Notes under the pieces: model-generated
Database searches by the model: none
The model's input: the letters and a program-made list of their open reading frames with translations, nothing else
What the model was told of the DNA's origin: nothing
Made by a program: the position numbers and the translations under genes
Assembly (NCBI RefSeq): GCF_029227915.1
Contig: NC_079883.1
Coordinates: 6,758,001-6,822,000, forward strand
Source of the DNA: Hydractinia symbiolongicarpus
Taxonomy: Eukaryota; Cnidaria; Hydrozoa; Anthoathecata; Hydractiniidae
Reading direction: 5' to 3'
DNA length: 64,000 bases
In this document: positions 1 through 10,515 of the stretch, piece after piece
Layout of the letters: each line of letters begins with the position of its first letter
How positions within the stretch are numbered: position 1 is the first letter of the stretch

Positions 1-2
1 CA

Positions 3-396
3 TATCGTCGCTTAAGAAGTACTCATTAACTGTAGCCCAATTTTCTCTGCCAGCCAATCTTATCAGTTTCTCACGTTTGCGTATTAACTTCTTACCTTTC
101 CTTAGGTTTTTTGAGTGAATTCCAGGTTCCTGGATTTAACGATCGATCTTAGTTAGGGTAGAATTAAGTTGCCGACTAAAGTGGAATTGTGACCTGTTAC
201 CTTTACTTTTTTGGTCCACAGTATGAGTCTACAGTTCCATGTCATCGTGAAGGGCTTCATTGTCTTTCCTTTGTTTGGCCAGGAGGTCGCTGGCAATCTT
301 CTCAGCTACTTTGGAAGTAACCGTCAGTGTTTGTTCTTGGTATTTTAAGAGGGCATTGTCCACAATGCTTTGAATCTTATTCTCAATATCTTCCAT
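3..396 (-). pseudogene. Degenerate transposon-type ORF with two in-frame stops
   Basis: From ATG at 396 down to the window edge one frame stays readable through two stops, TAG at 229-231 and TAA at 136-138. The segments on either side keep a coding character: an acidic coiled-coil-like start (MEDIENKI...), then a lysine-rich part ending in GRENWATVNEYLSDDM. The last part resembles the small charged ORFs that accompany tyrosine-recombinase and other retroelements in cnidarian genomes; this is from memory, not a search. Two stops in one frame indicate a decayed copy. The element continues past position 1. An alternative is an unrelated host pseudogene. Confidence 0.4.
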
Positions 397-1999
397 GTTG
401 ATTCACACGAGTTAATGATAACAGCTTGTTGCGAGAGAGAAAGAACAGTATTTAACTGTTGAATATACATTAGACGCGCTTCAAACAGTGCATGCGCGTA
501 ATTTACGCACTGATTGCACTGAAGAATCCGAAAAGAAACCTTGTTTCCCGAAATCTTAGAAATCAGGAAACATTGCAATCGCTTTCTTTACAGTTTACAA
601 AATATTACGATGAGAAAAGATGATATAAATTTAAGAAATGCTGTGCATTGTCGCTGTCAATTCTTTTTTTTTTGTAATCGGAATAACAATATATTACAAG
701 AAAGTTTATTTGTTGTTGTTGTTTTTATTGTTGTCAATGGTTAATTAAAAATATAAAGTAGTATGTCTCTTCACCATTGGCTCCAAGGTTAGAACTACTC
801 ACTTGAAGTTCGTCCAAGGTGGGATCATAAAAGAGCGCGCTAATAATGGACTTCTTTATACTTCAGTACACTGTGAATCAGGTGACGATGATTGGTTGGT
901 ACACAGATAGATTCTTTTCTAATGTCTCGTTCGAGAATTTCCCACAAAGAATTAAGGAGGTTAGATAATTCAACGTGGTTAAACTATTACAGTACAAAAG
1001 TATTTTTTAAAACCATGATTTGATAAAATTGACTGATTCCTTGACGACCAACCAAATTCCGATGAGAACGTCGTTTCCGCTCTTTGAGATTCCATTCTAA
1101 CGGCTGACTCTCCCCTCTTTCTTCCCTTTCCTACGACCAGAGTTAGGTACAGCATTGCTCTAGCTTGCCTGCCTGTCACACAAGTAGATTCGTGGTCAGT
1201 AGAGAACTCCAGATGTGCCGATAGCACCATATTGTAAGTGCCAATCTCCTCATTGAATTTGCATTAATCTGTTGTAGGTTCTTTTGCTTTGTATTTAAGT
1301 TGCGCTTAATTCAAGAGCGCTTATTAATACATCAATAATATACATCAATTTTTTTTATGTTTTTACGCAAATAAAGATGAAAATGAGCATAAACACATGT
1401 CTGAAAACCTTTGTAACAGGGTACCATTAGAAAATGAAAATTAATTTGACTTAATTAAATAATTTCCAAATAAGCGGCCCTCCGAGCAAATTAGGACCTT
1501 TTATAAAATAGAGGGGCGCTCATTCGTAAAAATTCTTATTAAATATCTTCCACTAAAATTGAGAAAGGGCGCTCACTTGCAGGGGCGCTCTATCGTGTAG
1601 GGGCGCTTATACAATATACAGTGCAGGTGTATTATTTTGAAACGTTTTCAATGCAGTTCTGACTAGTTATGAGGCTAATTTGGTCAACATACCTGACAAG
1701 TTGCTCGCATGATTTGTGATGTACCTAGACAAATCCACGGTCAAATGTCACACGAAAGAGTAAACTGAAGAGGAAGCACGTCAGATTCAAAAATAAACAC
1801 ACAAACATATATAAATGTATTAGTAGCTTACATCTCATGCTGCAACCCTTCACTAAAATATTGAAGCAACGTTTTCAAACTTCGAAAGAAGCGTCCACAG
1901 TTCTTTCTCAGAGGCGCAGGTGAAGTATGCTGCGTTTTAAACTGTGCTGGAAGCACACTTTAATACGCTTACAAAATAATTTACGTCAAACCAGAGAGA
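397..1999. other. Noncoding stretch
   Basis: No supportable coding exon on either strand. A GC-richer patch at about 1480-1610 repeats the phrase GGGGCGCT or GGCGCTC four or five times, which looks like decayed repeat DNA. Nothing else is recognisable. Confidence 0.4.
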
Positions 2000-2203
2000 A
2001 ACAACAAAACAAAACAAAACAAAACACAAAACACAAAACGCAAAACACAAAACAAAGCACGAAACCCGAAACACAAAACACGAAACACGAAACACAAAAC
2101 ACGAAACACAAAACACAAAACACGAAACACGAAACACAAAACACAACACAACAAAGCAAAACAAAACACAAATAAAACTAACCAAAACAAACACACCAAA
2201 ACA
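2000..2203. repeat. AC-rich 7-bp microsatellite/minisatellite
   Basis: About 200 bases of near-tandem 7-mers of the form ACAAAAC and ACGAAAC, with the G variants interspersed. Open frames on both strands here are artefacts of the repeat. Confidence 0.9.
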
Positions 2204-2659
2204 GTCTGGAGTTATTTATCGTAAAAACTGGAGATTTTGAGTTAAAAACACAAAAAAATTATGATTGCAGAAAAAAGCGGTAGTTTTTGAAATCCGACTG
2301 CATTCTACAATAAAGAAGGTTATTCAAATAACACTTGTTGATAAAAGTTAAACCAAAAAATGAAAATAAATGTTTCTACAACTTGAACACTGTACACTTC
2401 ATCAATGCAAAATTGATTTCGTTTTTTTTTATCTTATATACAATTCTTTATATTGTCATGATTTATATAAAAGGAGAGTAGGAATGTAGTTTCCAAAAAG
2501 TAAGACTTCTAACGGTATCAGATGCAGCAACGATATGTATTTAGCTCAAAAGTGTGGCTGACCAACACGGTTTGTTTATCATAATAATGTCTTTCTGATA
2601 TTTAAATATATCGTTTACTCAACTAAGAAGATCGCTGCACAGAAACTAGTCCATGCGAT

Positions 2660-3085
2660 TTACTCCTGGCTTCCTTTTCTTTTTGATTTTTCAAAGCTTT
2701 TTCTTCTTTGCTTTCGACTCCTCTCAGCTTCACTTTTAAACGCACCCACATTCAAAGCATGTTGAAAATGTTTAATTTCTAAATCAGACGCGGAAGCACG
2801 TCTTTGTGTTTGATATTTCGATGCATTTTCAATGTCGGTACTGAAATAGTTCTCTGTGCAAAGACTTTTTTGCTTTTTAAAATTTCGAATGCGGGAAGTT
2901 TGATTTTGCGGAACTTCAGAATTCCATCTAATCATAAAATTTTGTTTTACTCTCGGCGGTGAAGCGTTGTAATCTCCTCCGTGCAGTTCAATTTCACTTT
3001 TTCGTCGTTGCTGATTGTAGTGTACGACTTCTTCCTCATCGCACTTCTTCTTTTCATGTTGTTGTTGCGTTGTAGCGGCCATCAT
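2660..3085 (-). CDS. Uncharacterised basic 141-aa ORF
   Basis: A single uninterrupted frame opens with two consecutive ATG codons at 3085 and closes with TAA at 2660-2662. I do not recognise the product. It is hydrophilic and strongly charged, has no signal peptide or membrane segment, and contains three R-R-x-S sites (RRKS, RRAS, RRKS), the form preferred by basophilic kinases such as PKA. The composition is unlike the simple-sequence ORFs nearby, so real coding is possible, either as a one-exon gene or as a first or last exon. No neighbouring exon could be attached. It may also be chance in open sequence. Confidence 0.35.
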   Translation of the reverse strand: MMAATTQQQHEKKKCDEEEVVHYNQQRRKSEIELHGGDYNASPPRVKQNFMIRWNSEVPQNQTSRIRNFKKQKSLCTENYFSTDIENASKYQTQRRASASDLEIKHFQHALNVGAFKSEAERSRKQRRKSFEKSKRKGSQE

Positions 3086-5906
3086 GTTTTGGCGTTGATT
3101 ATTTCTTAAAAAGTAAATTCAAATTAGAATAATACACAGCTTTTATAAACAATACGCGTGTACAAATTGCAATCAACTGAAATAATGGCGACCATAAGCA
3201 TGTCTGCCAAATAGATAAAACGAATACTCGTTATAAATAACATTAATCTTTTTGTTTAATTGGATTCGAGGTTGAAAAGATGGCGTTTACGTAAAACTTT
3301 GTGCTCATTAAGTTCTCATTTCATTTTAGTTTCGTAAAGCATACTATTCCCAAACCTATAATAATAATTTTAATGTTATTTAAACTACAGCGCAAGCATA
3401 AGTAATTCAATTTAACTACGAAGCCTTTATAATCGTATTATTGTTACAACTTAGTTTCTTCTGTCAATATTTTTATCCACTTTGTGAAATCACATATTTT
3501 GCATAATATTTCATAAAGACGTTAATCTTTCAGCTTCTGCGTGACATGAAAACAAGTCACGCAACACGGTGTTGAGTTTCATGATCATTTATCAATCCCC
3601 TTATACGTATATTATATTATATTCTCAGTTTTAATGTGTTTTAAAAGGTGGCTAGTTAATCGTAACTGGGCTGGGTGGTTGTGGGTGGGGCTGGGTGGTT
3701 GTGTGTTCCTTCCCAACCCACAACCCCTCAGTTTAGACTATAATTTTTAACGTCAATTTTAACGAAGCATCTGAAGCTTCCCAGTAATTTATGATTGACA
3801 AGCCTTCGCTAGTATGCGTGTATTTTGCAGACCAGGTCAGTAAATTGTGATGTTATGTGGCAATTGCGCATCTCTATTATAACTGTTATGATCCGATGAA
3901 CTGGAGTCTGCAGCCTACTATTGCATCAAAGGGATTTCCCTTCAGATCCTACTAAAATTTTGGGTTTCATAAGTGTGCTTAGTCCAAGAAGCAGTTTAGG
4001 AACAAGAAACATGTTATAAGAAATATGAGGCTGAGAATATAAGTACCTTTAACTGCTTTTAGAAAGTAAATGAGAAGGTCTTTCTTAAAATTTAAAGAAA
4101 TATGTAAGTAATTCTTATAGATGACTTGCTATAAGCTTTGTTTACATTTTTTCCGGCAGGCAAATACTTTTTTTACCCAATTTTTTAACCAATTAGATCT
4201 TCTAAAAGAATTATTGGCTAATTAAATTGCTTTAATCTGCCTGCCCAAAAATAAAAACATAAAATTTATTAAGATACCAAGTAATGTTAACTTCTTGTGC
4301 ATTTCACATTTTCGGTTTGGTAACAGGTATAAATAAGTATTAATTTCGTACAACAAATGGTCAAAGTTTTCAGAACACTTCCTTAAATCATGGGTGGCTC
4401 AGCACGAATTTTCTTATGTAAGAATGACCTTGAGGTCATCTTTTAGCATCACATCACTGTTATTTATTCTTTTTGTTTACATACCAACTTTCTTCGACTA
4501 TAAATAGTTCTCGCACGCCATATTTTATCGGTTTAAAATATTCTTCTTATAAAAAACTTTAATATATCTTTATAACATCTCTAGTTTGTTTTGAAAGTGA
4601 TAAAGAAGATGAAGCACCTTTACGAAAACAAATCAACTTTTTTATTCACTAAATATTTCTCTTTATGAATGAATTATCAAAAGAATTTATTTTTTCGTGG
4701 ATTTATTATTCAAACTAAATTACCAACAAAAAAGGCGCTATCTTGTTCACGGAACGCAATTTTTCTGAAGCATGTGAAAATATGCGATAAGTTTTCCTAT
4801 AAAACATTTGTACGCCCTTCCTCTGGGAGGTTTTTGCTACTTATCTCTTTATTTCAACTGGAAAGAGGAGGAGAGTTAATTTACCCGACAACTTTCAAAG
4901 CAAATTTTTTGACATGTGTTAAAATTTCATATTTTTAGTTTCAAGGGCTTGCATAACACTGGTCATGTGAGACACCCCACAAAATTGGCCATTAATAAAT
5001 TAATAAACCAGTTAAAAACAAACACATTTACATGATCGTTATCAAAAGTCCTATAAGTTTATAAGTTACGTAATGAAAAAAACGCATGCATACGACGGAA
5101 TATTTGCAGGGCAGTTCTTAGCAGGCATGATAAAAAGTTTGGTAAAATGAGTGTATTGCGGTAATAAAGTAGTTATCTCTCCAGAAATAGTTGCAGAACA
5201 GGCCCAAAAGACGAAGCACTTCAGCGAAACATAACAGATTTGGTATGGTAAATTTACTTCGACCAATCAATTCACTATCTGTACGATTTATGAAATAAAA
5301 AAAAAATTAAAAAATAGAAAAAGAAACTGATTTCAATCACCATCAGGAACAAGGTGTAACGATCAGCTAATTCAACAAAAATCTATAATGCATATGACAA
5401 TACAGACTAAACCTGATTCTTTTGCGGGTACCATTCACAGTAATCTCACATTTAGAGCTAAACTCCTCTACAAATATCATGGCGCAGGTGTCCCTCTTTG
5501 TTAAACTTCTCTGTAAAATTGTCTCTTCGCCCCCTTCAGACCTTCTGCAATTTTATCCACTGGTGAGAATATCAGAGAAAAATATCGACATTTTTCAAGG
5601 GTGACTTTTGTTAAGTAATATGCATTAGCATAATCACTTACTTAGTTGTTGTGTAGCCGTGTACACATAAATTTTTAAAAATGGACGGTGACGAGATTTT
5701 ATTCAGGCGAAGAAAATTTCGTCCGACATTATTTTGCCCGATTAGCTCTACCCTAACGCCGTTTTTTTTGGAAATCTAGTTCTTCCTTGCTTTTTTACCC
5801 ATTAAATTGTTTATCTAGTTTTATCCCTTTTCCACAATTAAACAAACGCATTTTTTGTCCATATATAGACGCAAACCTGCAGTAAACATAACTGAACCAC
5901 AATGTA
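3086..5906. other. Noncoding stretch
   Basis: AT-rich sequence with no recognisable exon. It holds the G-run cluster listed separately and a short ORF at 4669-4938 that has no coding character I can support. Confidence 0.4.
3668..3695 (+). other. Possible G-quadruplex motif
   Basis: Five runs of three or four G (3668, 3673, 3683, 3687, 3693) are separated by 1-7 bases, which meets the usual G3+N1-7 rule. A C-rich stretch follows at 3711-3727 and could pair imperfectly with it. It is not near a recognised promoter. Confidence 0.5.
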
Positions 5907-6479
5907 TTTTTTAGTACTATTACAGGTAGTAAAATTTCAAAGACGCGTTTTCATCGGACGTTATAAGGAGATTAAATAAAATAATTCACATTTCTTAAAA
6001 AATTAATTAAGATATCAATTGAAATATAATTTGTATATCAATTTTTTTTTAATTGTTTATTTTTATGCGATAATATTTTTTGTCTACTTCAGCGAGTTTC
6101 TCCATACTTTGTCTTTAATAAACTCTTCAAAACACAAGCGTTCAAGAAGGGGAGGCCAGGTTTTACAAAATTATCGCAACAACCACTATGTTGGGCCACA
6201 AATTGATCTGCAAAAGAAGAAATAAAATACATTATTTGCGCTTAAAACAGTATGTATCAAATTTTAAAACAGTATCTATCAAATTACGTGCTAAAATATT
6301 ATACAATAATTCTGAAAACATTTTCGACAAATAATACGTTAAAAAAATATTTCTAATGTTTATTACTTGTAACAGTTTTTGTGCAACGGATTAAATTGTA
6401 CACTATTTTCCTACATATCCATATACCTGAATTTTAGATGTTTGCCACTTTGTGGGTGTAAGAAAGACCACGGGTGCAA
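5907..6479 (+). repeat. 573-bp direct repeat, left copy
   Basis: Identical by eye to 8988-9560, at a constant offset of 3081 bases. It begins TTTTTTAGTACT and ends CGGGTGCAA. The short ORF inside both copies (6019-6225 and 9100-9306) is AT-rich and not convincing as a gene. It does not begin TG or end CA, and no primer-binding site follows it, so it is not a normal LTR. Confidence 0.9.
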
Positions 6480-6590
6480 AACGGTATTAGATATTCACTA
6501 TTTTCCTACATATCCATATACCTGAATTTTAGATGTTTGCCACTTTGTGGGTGTAAGAAAGACCACGGGTGCAAAACGGTATTAGATATT
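6401..6590 (+). repeat. 95-bp tandem duplication
   Basis: Positions 6401-6495 are repeated exactly at 6496-6590. The duplication overlaps the last 79 bases of the left 573-bp repeat and carries extra sequence absent from the right copy. Confidence 0.9.
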
Positions 6591-8957
6591 CACAAAGCAT
6601 ACGGACTGTTAAATGAAGTTCCTAGCATAAAACGGAAATTGTGTTTACGAAAAAGATGGCTGTTCTTTTTGAGTATTCTCTACTCTTTCATTCAAAATAA
6701 ATCTTTAAAAAAACATTTGAAGAAGAGCATGGTTTTATAAACTAATCATAGCAAGGTTCTGTAAGGTTTTTTCATGTTTTATTTTCAGTTTTGATTATAT
6801 TATTGTTGCCAGACATGTTTTATAGCTAGCATCATAAAAGCCAACCACCACCAACAACTAGCTAGCTAGCTAGGAATATATATATATGTAGCCATGTTCT
6901 TTATACCTAGCTAAGTCTCCAGTTTATATTTAAGTGACTAGCTATTAGCTGCTGTAGCTAGCTAATGCTAGCTTTAAACTAAAGATTCCCAGTATATATA
7001 TTCCCACAAAACCCATCAAACGTTATTAACCCTGAAGATTTTAAACATTTTCCTGGTTTTTTTTGGTTTGCGAAGTTCTTTTCCTCCAAATATTCTGAAA
7101 ATAAAGTTCAGAAATTACTTATTTTTAAAATGTAAATTTAATTTCTTTCAAATTGTGGTTTTGACATTTTCATGTAAGAATTTGTGGGCAAACCCCTTAA
7201 TCAGCATGCTAAAAGAACTGACTTTTCTTAATTTAGAATTACTAAACACAACCATTTTCTTACATTTAGTGTAAACTTTTGTGCGTATGGCTTATATTTA
7301 ATACACCAAAAGAGCTACTTTGTTGATTTCAATTTTATACTCTTTGTAAGCTATTTTTTTCTTCTTTTTGACATTTTGAATTAACTTATTGTTGTAGAAG
7401 GCATATAATATACATGCATATAAAAAAATAGAATTTTGCAAATTTCTGTTTTACCACTCAATTTTTACATTTTATAAGTTATTTGGAACAGAATGGTATG
7501 AAATAGACCAAAATACCTGATCTTAGTTGTTTTTAATTTACAGGCTGTGTCTGTGAAACTTTAAGGGGAACATTTGGTTGAAGACAATGGCATGACATAT
7601 ACTGATAGAACTGATTTTTGTTGTGTTAGATGTTATATCTGAACCTTTTTGACATTTTATGTTAATTTTGCGAGGAAGGACCATATATATATACACAGAA
7701 GAAGAATTCAATTTTACACCTTGCAAGCTTTGTTTTTCTATATTTCGTATAAATTCTTACTGGGGAGGACTCCGTGCAATATATCGAAATGACTGATCCT
7801 TCTCGATTTAAATTTGATGTGTTCTAAATCGTATATATATAGTTTTGGAAATTTTGTGTAAGATTTAATGGGTAAGGGCTAGATGCAATGTGTCAAAAAA
7901 ACTTTTTTTGTTGAATCAGAAGCACTCCCTACAACCATTCTTTTTTTTACAGTTTGTGAAGCTTTTGTGAGGAAAGAGTGTATGCAATATTATCGAAATA
8001 ACTGATTTTTGTTGCAAACTGTTTTTCTTTGGCATTTTGGATTAAAATATTGTTTTAGAGGGCATATGCAGTAGATATATGTACTGAAATAGTGAAATTT
8101 TGCAAACTTTGATTTTGTCGTTACCTCTCATTTTTTACATTTTGATTAAACTTTTGTGGGAGACCGTCGGTATGCGAAGGACCAAAATAAGAGATTTTAG
8201 TATTATTTAGAATTTGTATTTTGTGTTGCAAAATTGGTGCAAAAATTGACATAAAATGAACTTATATACAGATTGATTGCTGTTGTTTGACTCATTATGA
8301 CTTATATATATATTTTATGAAAATTTGTGACAGAATACTATGTGAGATTTGAAATTTTGTTTACTTTATTGATGGTAAAACAGCATGCAAATTGCTAAAA
8401 GGACTTTATTAATTTTAGGTTTAAACACCGTTATTTTGTTGGCATTTTGTCTAAAGTTTGGTGAGGAGGGACTGTATGCAATATATCAAATAATGTTTTA
8501 TTGCATTATAATTTGTCCTTGCAAATCCCTTTTTTTACACCTTAGATAAAAAATTCTGTCAGAGGCACAATTTATTGTTTATTTTTCACATTGTGTGTCA
8601 ACCTTTGGCAGGGTTTGCAATAAACTAACTGATTTTAACATATACAATGAGAGATTTGTGTTTGACATTGATCAGCTTTTTTGTATATATGTGGCGTTTT
8701 AAGTGATTTAAATTTTATGGGTGAGATGTATGTTGAAATGCTTTTGGAAACTTCTTTCCGAATAATTTTCGCATTTGTCAGATGGTCAGAGCAAGTAATT
8801 TTAGTAGATTTAGATTTTAAATGTCACATAAATACTGCAGTTGTTGAAAACCTTTAATTTTTTTGGTCATTTATATAATAATGCAGATGTAAGATGTGCA
8901 CTGCTGTATTGTTTGTTTTTTGATGGACATATATCTGCTACATAAATTAAATGGAAT
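6591..8957 (+). repeat. Field of degenerate tandem repeats, probably a transposon body
   Basis: The segment between the 573-bp repeats is noncoding and recycles one diverged theme: a T-rich part (CATTTTG.., AAACTTTTGTG), then G-rich GAGGG, then TATGCAATATATCGAAAT-ACTGATTTT. I see versions near 7200, 7560-7690, 7770, 7880, 7975, 8160, 8390, 8465 and 8600. Unit length is irregular, roughly 100-190 bases. The field ends at the Helitron-like terminus at 8959-8988, so it is best read as the body of a non-autonomous element. A GCTA-rich patch lies at 6858-6975. Confidence 0.55.
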
Positions 8958-8958
8958 A

Positions 8959-8988
8959 CAGTGGATTCTTCCACGGGAAACAGCTAGT
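8959..8988 (+). mobile_element. Helitron-like 3' terminus
   Basis: A hairpin with stem GTGGA/TCCAC is followed by a short spacer and CTAGT, then T. This fits the Helitron rule of a hairpin about ten bases before CTRRT with insertion 5' of a T. The same terminus occurs in the elements at 20758-21410 (reverse strand) and 61488-61620. The matching 5' end of this copy was not found. Confidence 0.55.
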
Positions 8989-9560
8989 TTTTTAGTACTA
9001 TTACAGGTAGTAAAATTTCAAAGACGCGTTTTCATCGGACGTTATAAGGAGATTAAATAAAATAATTCACATTTCTTAAAAAATTAATTAAGATATCAAT
9101 TGAAATATAATTTGTATATCAATTTTTTTTTAATTGTTTATTTTTATGCGATAATATTTTTTGTCTACTTCAGCGAGTTTCTCCATACTTTGTCTTTAAT
9201 AAACTCTTCAAAACACAAGCGTTCAAGAAGGGGAGGCCAGGTTTTACAAAATTATCGCAACAACCACTATGTTGGGCCACAAATTGATCTGCAAAAGAAG
9301 AAATAAAATACATTATTTGCGCTTAAAACAGTATGTATCAAATTTTAAAACAGTATCTATCAAATTACGTGCTAAAATATTATACAATAATTCTGAAAAC
9401 ATTTTCGACAAATAATACGTTAAAAAAATATTTCTAATGTTTATTACTTGTAACAGTTTTTGTGCAACGGATTAAATTGTACACTATTTTCCTACATATC
9501 CATATACCTGAATTTTAGATGTTTGCCACTTTGTGGGTGTAAGAAAGACCACGGGTGCAA
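8988..9560 (+). repeat. 573-bp direct repeat, right copy
   Basis: Second copy of 5907-6479. It starts exactly at the Helitron-like CTAGT end. After 9560 the flanks diverge, CTGAAC here against AACGGT after the left copy. Confidence 0.9.
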
Positions 9561-10515
9561 CTGAACAAAGAAAAAAACCAACAATAAAACGGATTGAAAT
9601 TCTTGTTAAATTTACGCAATTAGATAAAGCAAAGTTGATTGTAATTCTTTTTAAGATGAACCACCGATTTCTGCACGGAGCATATAGCACGGAGGGGAAA
9701 GACTGTATGTACTTATACACAGGGGAATAGGGAAATTTGGCACGTATAAATATTCAAGTAGAAAGAAAGAAATATATATAAGAAAAATCTGAAATCTTTA
9801 AATATATATTTTAAACTTTTTGCAGGATTCTAGACAAACTACTAACAGCTGATATTTTAAAAGTCTGCTATGATTATTACACATATCCGATTATGAAAAT
9901 TATTATATTCTCATTTAAAATGGAAAAATATTTATGATAACTCTATATTTTGTTTGAAATATAAACGAACGCTATATATAAATTGTATGAATTACCCCCA
10001 AATATTATGACTTTTCCCCTAATTTTGTCACATGCATAATTTAATGACCCGTGGCCCTGTTTCGAACCTTCGCATCTATTGATAATCGCGATAGAAAAGA
10101 TAAATTAGTTTTGGAGGATAGGGAATATTTGATAACATTTTTCCCCAAAAAACTTTAATTTTTAAGCACACACTCGCTCTCTTTGCGCGTATTGACCGTA
10201 CCGATTTTAAATTTTTAAAAAATTTTGCGCGAAAAAAATTGTATCAGGTAATTTATGCCGGATACAACACTCGCAGTTACACTAAATAAATTGGAAAAGA
10301 TTTAGCATTATTCCACGAAAACTTTTGCGATGACGGAAAATTAGTGAATTAATTTTGATTGAGATAAGTACCAGCCGCGCCACAAGCACAAAAAATTTTC
10401 CGAGGTTTTCAACTTTCACTAAACTACGGTTAAGACATATCATTTGGTTGAGTTCGGCAAAAACTTGGTGTAGGAGTGCAGCAAAAAAAAACAGAGTATA
10501 AATTATCAAAAAATA
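9561..10515. other. Noncoding stretch
   Basis: AT-rich, no exon recognised. It lies downstream of the mitochondrial carrier on the minus strand and should contain its 3' UTR. I see no canonical AATAAA on the minus strand in the first few hundred bases. Confidence 0.4.

Noticed and set aside
1937-2199. Several overlapping Cys/Phe/Val-rich or Thr/Lys/Gln-rich ORFs
   Set aside because: They are all readings of the AC-rich 7-bp repeat.
6019-6225. 68-codon ORF present twice as a possible duplicated gene
   Set aside because: The whole 573-bp DNA is duplicated identically, so identity is not evidence of coding; composition is that of AT-rich DNA.
5907-9560. LTR retrotransposon interpretation of the 573-bp direct repeats
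   Set aside because: No TG..CA ends, no primer-binding site or polypurine tract, no target-site duplication, and no gag-pol remains inside.
10040-10075. tRNA gene suggested by a box B-like GGTTCGAAAC on the minus strand
   Set aside because: No box A at the right distance and no cloverleaf can be drawn.
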